Below the pieces are notes generated by a model. It saw nothing but the letters and a program-made list of their open reading frames with translations, did no database searches and was not told the origin of the DNA. Positions 5,690 through 9,476 of a stretch of 9,476 nucleotides of DNA are shown one piece after another. The translations under genes were made by a program, and so were the position numbers. The stretch is from Actinomycetes bacterium. Its GTDB lineage: Bacteria; Actinomycetota; Actinomycetes; S36-B12. Each line of letters begins with the position of its first letter. The stretch's first letter is position 1. Location of the stretch: assembly GCA_030425745.1 (NCBI GenBank), contig JAUHZW010000066.1, forward strand, positions 1-9,476. Reading direction: 5' to 3'.

Positions 5690-6865
5690 CTACTTTCCGG
5701 CCGCGAGCTGGGCGACGCGGCGGGCCGCATCGTCCATCGTCTCGACGAGTTCGATGAGCGGGTGGTTGGCGTCGGTGAGGATCTTGCGCCCCTCGACCGC
5801 GTTGTTCCCGTCGATGCGGGCGACGATCGGCTTGGTCAGCTCCACGCCCTTGGCCTCGAGCATCTCGAGGGCCTGCAGGATGCCGTTGGCAACCGCATCA
5901 CACGCGGTGATGCCGCCGAACACGTTGACGAAGCATGACTTCACCTCGGGGTCGGTGAGCACGATGTCGAGGCCGTTCGCCATGATCTCCGCGCTCGCAC
6001 CGCCGCCGATGTCGAGGAAGTTGGCCGGCTTCATGCCGCCGAACTCCTCACCGGCGTAGGCGACGACGTCGAGCGTGCTCATGACGAGCCCGGCACCGTT
6101 GCCGATGATGCCGACCTCACCCGAGAGCTTCACGTAGTTGAGGTCGAACTCCTGCGCGCGCAGCTCGATCGGATCGGTGTTCTCGCGATCCTCGAAGTCC
6201 GCGTGCTCCGCGTGCCGGTAGTTGGCGTTGCCGTCCAGCGTGACCTTGCCGTCGAGGGCGAGGACCGTGCCGTTGGGGTCGAGGATGAGCGGGTTGACCT
6301 CGACGAGCGTGGCGTCCTCCTTGACGAGGACGTCCCAGAGCTGCTGCAGGATCGCGACGACCTGATCCTTGACGGCCTCCGGGAAGTTCGCGGCGTCGGC
6401 GATCTCGCGGGCCTTGGCCTCGGTGCAGCCCTCGAGGGCGTCCACGCGGATCTTCGCGAGGGCCTCGGGCTTGGTCGCGGCGACCTCCTCGATGTCCATG
6501 CCGCCCTCGACGCTGGCCATGGCCAGGAAGGTGCGGTTGGCGCGATCGAGCAGGAAGGACACGTAGTACTCCTCGGCGATGTCGCTCGCCGCGGTGATGA
6601 GCACCTTGTGGACCGTGTGGCCCTTGATGTCCATGCCGAGGATGGCGTCGGCCTTGGCCTGCGCGTCGGCGGGATCGTCGGCCAGCTTGACGCCGCCGGC
6701 CTTGCCGCGGCCGCCGGTCTTGACCTGGGCCTTGACGACGACAGCCGAGCCGATCTTGCGGGCCGCCTCGTGCGCCGCATCGGCCGTCGTGCACACCTCA
6801 CCCGGCGTCACGGGAACCCCGTGCGCACCGAACAGGTGCTTCGCTTGGTACTCGTACAGATCCAC
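5690..6865 (-). CDS. sucC: Succinyl-CoA synthetase beta subunit (ADP-forming type)
   Basis: The nucleotide-binding and succinate-binding partner of SucD, forming the TCA-cycle succinyl-CoA synthetase in the cytoplasm. It has 391 residues (E. coli 388). The N-terminal ATP-grasp domain starts with MDLYEYQAKHLF and holds the loop GGRGKAGGVKL (51-61). A metal-binding region, LVEVNPLI, lies near residue 190. The C-terminal CoA-ligase domain has NFLDIGGGAS near 280 and VNVFGGITACD near 312-322. The start codon is GTG at 6865-6863, with the very strong GGAGGAG (6877-6871) five nt ahead. It is the first gene of the sucCD operon and is transcribed from the divergent region 6866-7039. No catalytic motif looks altered. 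Nucleotide specificity (ATP versus GTP) cannot be settled by eye. Confidence 0.98.
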   Translation of the reverse strand: MDLYEYQAKHLFGAHGVPVTPGEVCTTADAAHEAARKIGSAVVVKAQVKTGGRGKAGGVKLADDPADAQAKADAILGMDIKGHTVHKVLITAASDIAEEYYVSFLLDRANRTFLAMASVEGGMDIEEVAATKPEALAKIRVDALEGCTEAKAREIADAANFPEAVKDQVVAILQQLWDVLVKEDATLVEVNPLILDPNGTVLALDGKVTLDGNANYRHAEHADFEDRENTDPIELRAQEFDLNYVKLSGEVGIIGNGAGLVMSTLDVVAYAGEEFGGMKPANFLDIGGGASAEIMANGLDIVLTDPEVKSCFVNVFGGITACDAVANGILQALEMLEAKGVELTKPIVARIDGNNAVEGRKILTDANHPLIELVETMDDAARRVAQLAAGK

Positions 6866-6895
6866 GCGCTCTCCTCCGCCACTGATGTGGGTATG

Positions 6896-6905
6896 TGGAC
6901 GTCCA
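6896..6905. promoter_or_regulatory. 10-bp perfect palindrome TGGACGTCCA
   Basis: A perfect self-complementary 10-mer about 30 bp upstream of the sucC start. It sits where a dimeric regulator could repress or activate sucCD. No known operator was recognised, and a 10-bp palindrome can arise by chance. Confidence 0.3.
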
Positions 6906-6950
6906 ATAAGTCTTCCGAGCGCACACTACTCTCACCACTCCATGCCCCCA

Positions 6951-6966
6951 TGTGGGGTTGGTCACG
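6951..6966. promoter_or_regulatory. Candidate CRP/GlxR-like binding site
   Basis: TGTGGGGTTGGTCACG matches the CRP/GlxR pattern TGTGA-N6-TCACA at 8 of 10 specified positions, including the GTG...CAC core. It lies 86 bp upstream of the sucC start, between the divergent genes. cAMP-responsive CRP-family regulators commonly control TCA-cycle genes in actinobacteria. The match is imperfect and unsupported by other copies here. Confidence 0.3.
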
Positions 6967-7039
6967 GAGTAGCCCGGCTCACACTCCCTCGGGGATGGCC
7001 GAGGAGCGTGGCCGGAGGCGAGGTGGAAGACTCCGCTCC

Positions 7040-7621
7040 GTGACTCGACCCCTCGTCCTCGCCCTCGGTGGCAGCACCACGCCGATGTCGGCCTCCGAGC
7101 GCGCCCTGCGCATCGCCGCCGAGGCAGCAGGCGAGACCGGTGCCGAGGTCGAGTACCTCACCGGGCGCCAGCTCATGCTGCCCATCTACGACACCGAGAC
7201 AACCGACCGCACACCGGAGACCGCCGCTCTCGTCGATGCGGTTCGCCGAGCCGACGGCCTGATCGTCGCCAGCCCCGGCTACCACGGCGGGGTGAGCGGC
7301 ATGCTCAAGAACGTCCTGGACTACGTGGAGGACCTGCGACGTGACGAGCGCCCGTACCTCGACGGCCGTGCCGTCGGACTGATCGGGGTGGCCCACGGTT
7401 GGCAGACCGCGGTCGGCACCCTGCAGCAGTTGAGACAGGTCGTGCACTCCCTGCGCGGCTGGCCTACTCCCCTGGGCGTCGCCATCAACGACTCCAGCGG
7501 CCTCATCCGCACCGATGCGTCGGACTCCGACGAGACGGTGGTGAGACAGCTGCAGACGATGGGCCAGCAGGTCGCGGAGATGGCCGCGCTGCTCACGTCG
7601 CCACGTTCACCGCAGGGCTAG
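7040..7621 (+). CDS. NAD(P)H-dependent FMN reductase-family flavoprotein
   Basis: A 193-residue flavodoxin-fold protein of the NADPH-dependent FMN reductase family, which reduces flavins or quinones with NAD(P)H in the cytoplasm. The FMN phosphate loop is GSTTPMSAS (11-19) after the first strand. The second signature, SPGYHGGVSGMLKNVLD (78-94), corresponds to the SPEYxGxxxGxLKNxxD motif that binds the flavin ring. A third strand with VGLIGVAHG (112-120) follows. The GTG at 7040 is chosen because it gives the short N-terminus typical of the family. An in-frame ATG at 6995 would add 15 Arg-rich residues that look non-coding. The ribosome site is weak (GGAAG about 10 nt ahead). It is the only gene here on the plus strand, divergent from sucC and tail to tail with pcrA. 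Its physiological substrate is unknown; redox defence is a guess. Confidence 0.92.
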   Translation: MTRPLVLALGGSTTPMSASERALRIAAEAAGETGAEVEYLTGRQLMLPIYDTETTDRTPETAALVDAVRRADGLIVASPGYHGGVSGMLKNVLDYVEDLRRDERPYLDGRAVGLIGVAHGWQTAVGTLQQLRQVVHSLRGWPTPLGVAINDSSGLIRTDASDSDETVVRQLQTMGQQVAEMAALLTSPRSPQG

Positions 7622-9476
7622 AGCTTCTCGACCGGGGCGTACCTGAGCAGCAGGCGCTTCACTCCGGAGGACCCGAAGTCGATCGTCGCCTCGGACTTGT
7701 CGCCGACCCCAGACACCGACACCACGGTGCCGAGCCCGAACTTCTGGTGGGTGACACGCTCGCCCGCCGCCAGCGACATCACCGGGCCCTTGCCGACCGG
7801 GCGATCCCCCAGCCGAAGCGCGCTGCTGCTGCTCGCCGTCGAGCCGTAGCCACCCGACGACGCAGCGCGCCCGACCGGCTCCTCGCGACGCCAGTCGAGG
7901 ACGGTCGGCGGGATCTCCTCGAAGAACCGCGACGGCGCGTTGAACGCCGGGGTGCCCCAGGCCGAGCGGGTGATGGAGCGCGAGAGGTAGAGGCGCTGGC
8001 GGGCCCGGGTGATGCCGACGTAGGCGAGGCGGCGTTCCTCCTCGAGCTCACGGGAGTCGCCCAGCGACCGCATGTGCGGGAAGACGCCGTCCTCCATGCC
8101 GGTGAGGAAGACGACGGGGAACTCCAGGCCCTTGGCCGTGTGGAGGGTCATGAGGGTGACGACGCCGCCGGACGCATCGGCGTCGGGGATCTCGTCGGAG
8201 TCAGCGACGAGGGAGACCTGCTCGAGGAACTCCGCGAGGGTGCCCTCCGGGTTGGCCTCGGTGAACTCCTGGGCCACCGACTCGAGCTCGGCGAGGTTCT
8301 CCACGCGGGTCTCGTCCTGCGGGTCGGTCGACTCCTGCAGCTCCTTCAGATAGCCGCTCTGCTCGAGGACGGCCTGCAGGACGGTGGCCGGATCAGCACC
8401 GGACTCCTCCAACGTGCGCAGATCGCTGATCAGCTTCACGAATGCCGCGATGGAGGTCAGCGACCGGGTCGCGATGCCCGGGGCCTCGTCGGCCCGCTCG
8501 AGCGCAGCGTGGAAGGAGATGCGCTCGCGCTGAGCGAAGGCCTCGACCATGGCCTCGGCGCGGTCGCCGATGCCACGGCGCGGGGTGTTGAGGATGCGGC
8601 GCAACGACACCTCGTCGTCGGGGTTGGCGATGGTGCGCAGGTAGGCGATCGCGTCGCGGACCTCCTTGCGCTCGTAGAAGCGCGTGCCGCCGACCACGCG
8701 GTAGGGAAGGCCCACCCGGATGAAGATCTCCTCGAGGGACCGGGACTGCGCGTTGGTGCGGTAGAACACCGCGACGTCGCCGGCCGTGAACTCCTCGGTG
8801 TCGCTGAGCCGGTCGATCTCGTTGGCGACGAAGGAGGCCTCGTCATGCTCGTCGTCGGCCACGTAGGCGACGATCGGCTGGCCGTCACCGGCATCGGTCC
8901 AGAGCTTCTTCTCGCGCCGGCTCTCGTTGCGGGAGATCACCGCGTTGGCCGCGGTGAGGATCGTCTGGGTCGAGCGGTAGTTCTGCTCGAGCATCACCGT
9001 GGTGGCGTTGGGGTAGTCGCGTTCGAACTCCTCGATGTTGCGGATCGTCGCGCCACGGAAGGCGTAGATGGACTGATCGGCATCGCCGACGACGCACAGC
9101 TGCCCAGACGGCAGTTCCGGGGTGCTCGGCCCGACGAGTTCCTTGATCAGGACGTACTGCGCGTGGTTGGTGTCCTGGTACTCGTCGACCAGCACATGCC
9201 GGAACCGGCGGCGGTAGTGCTCGGCGACATCGGGGAACAGCTGCAGCACGGCGACGGTGCTGGAGATGAGGTCGTCGAAGTCGAAGGCGTTGGCCTGCCG
9301 CAGCCGACGCTGGTACTCGCCGAAGGCTTCAGCGAGCTGCTCCTCGGCCGGATTCGCGGCCTTCGACCGAAAGGTCTCATGGTCGATGAGCTCGTTCTTG
9401 AGATTGGACACCTGCGCGAGGTAGGAGCGCGGTGGGAACTTGCGCGGATCGAGGTTCATGTCGCGCATGACCATGG
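7618..9476 (-). CDS. pcrA: ATP-dependent 3'-5' DNA helicase PcrA/UvrD1, C-terminal part
   Basis: A superfamily 1A helicase that unwinds DNA in nucleotide excision repair and replication-conflict resolution. About 619 codons are visible; full-length homologues have roughly 750-850, so the N-terminus with Walker A and motif Ia lies beyond the window. Counting from a Met codon at 9474, motif II is DEYQDT (97-102), motif III GDADQSIYAFRG (130-141), motif IV QNYRST (164-169), motif V TLHTAKGLE near 442 and motif VI AYVGITRARQRL near 482. After a Gly/Ser-rich linker comes a C-terminal Tudor-like module (GERVTHQKFGLGTVVS, about 568 to the end), typical of PcrA/UvrD and known to contact RNA polymerase in PcrA. 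Ends in TAG. The synteny with sucCD mirrors uvrD1 of M. tuberculosis. All visible motifs are intact. Confidence 0.96.
   Translation of the reverse strand, partial: MVMRDMNLDPRKFPPRSYLAQVSNLKNELIDHETFRSKAANPAEEQLAEAFGEYQRRLRQANAFDFDDLISSTVAVLQLFPDVAEHYRRRFRHVLVDEYQDTNHAQYVLIKELVGPSTPELPSGQLCVVGDADQSIYAFRGATIRNIEEFERDYPNATTVMLEQNYRSTQTILTAANAVISRNESRREKKLWTDAGDGQPIVAYVADDEHDEASFVANEIDRLSDTEEFTAGDVAVFYRTNAQSRSLEEIFIRVGLPYRVVGGTRFYERKEVRDAIAYLRTIANPDDEVSLRRILNTPRRGIGDRAEAMVEAFAQRERISFHAALERADEAPGIATRSLTSIAAFVKLISDLRTLEESGADPATVLQAVLEQSGYLKELQESTDPQDETRVENLAELESVAQEFTEANPEGTLAEFLEQVSLVADSDEIPDADASGGVVTLMTLHTAKGLEFPVVFLTGMEDGVFPHMRSLGDSRELEEERRLAYVGITRARQRLYLSRSITRSAWGTPAFNAPSRFFEEIPPTVLDWRREEPVGRAASSGGYGSTASSSSALRLGDRPVGKGPVMSLAAGERVTHQKFGLGTVVSVSGVGDKSEATIDFGSSGVKRLLLRYAPVEKL

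Larger units (their letters stand above)
6866..7039. promoter_or_regulatory. Divergent promoter region between sucCD and the FMN reductase gene
   Basis: A 174-bp non-coding stretch that must hold the sucCD promoter (minus) and the flavin reductase promoter (plus). It contains the sucC Shine-Dalgarno, a 10-bp palindrome, a CRP-like site, and a short CCCCA-TG-TGGGG inverted repeat. It is less GC-rich around 6891-6932 than its flanks, as expected of promoter DNA. Possible -10 hexamers are TACTCT on the plus strand (6927-6932) and TAGTGT on the minus strand (6929-6924). Neither has a convincing -35 partner. Confidence 0.6.

Noticed and set aside
4747..5757. A 336-codon plus-strand open frame opposite sucD
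   Set aside because: It is antisense to sucD, rich in Asp, Gly, His and Val as expected from complementing its codons, and has no recognisable motif.
6203..7621. A 472-codon plus-strand open frame running antisense through sucC into the flavin reductase gene
   Set aside because: Only the part from 7040 has family motifs. The earlier part is the complement of conserved sucC codons and is an effect of high-GC codon bias.
7618..9476. A pcrA gene starting at the Met codon at 9474
   Set aside because: The frame is open to the window edge, and motifs I and Ia, essential for the helicase, are missing from this part, so the true start is outside.

Overview
The window comes from a high-GC Gram-positive bacterium (Actinomycetota). 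GC is high throughout, GTG starts are common, and the gene order around succinyl-CoA synthetase, a PerM/DUF6350 membrane protein and purN matches a block known from Mycobacterium tuberculosis (uvrD1, sucC, sucD, ..., perM, purN). The exact genus cannot be read from the sequence; a Micrococcales-type actinobacterium is a guess. Nearly everything is encoded on the minus strand, so transcription runs right to left.

Layout from the right end: a 3'-terminal piece of the PcrA/UvrD1 helicase (minus, runs off the window); a plus-strand NAD(P)H-dependent FMN reductase-like gene that meets pcrA tail to tail and shares a CTAG stop overlap; a 174-bp divergent intergenic region; sucC and sucD (TCA-cycle succinyl-CoA synthetase, closely coupled); a 412-bp stretch with no long gene; a TauE/SafE-type membrane transporter; an SDR oxidoreductase; a PerM/DUF6350 polytopic membrane protein; a second polytopic membrane protein coupled to it by an 8-bp overlap; and the 5' part of purN, which runs off the left end.

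The most unusual stretch is 4398-4809. It holds two copies of a 62-bp palindrome. Each has perfect 22-bp arms, and the two arm differences between copies are matched by compensatory changes on the opposite arm. The copies bracket a 53-codon gene with a strong Shine-Dalgarno and, behind it in another frame, a short PIN-domain-like N-terminus that runs straight into one palindrome. I read this as a possible decayed VapBC-type toxin-antitoxin locus between two repeat elements. The repeats are directly visible; the toxin-antitoxin reading is inference.

Functionally the window mixes core metabolism (sucCD, purN), DNA repair (pcrA) and probable envelope or cell-division functions (PerM and its partner), with a small accessory insertion (TauE, SDR, the palindrome cassette) between sucD and perM. 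I see no RNA gene, CRISPR array, complete insertion sequence or clear novel multi-gene system.
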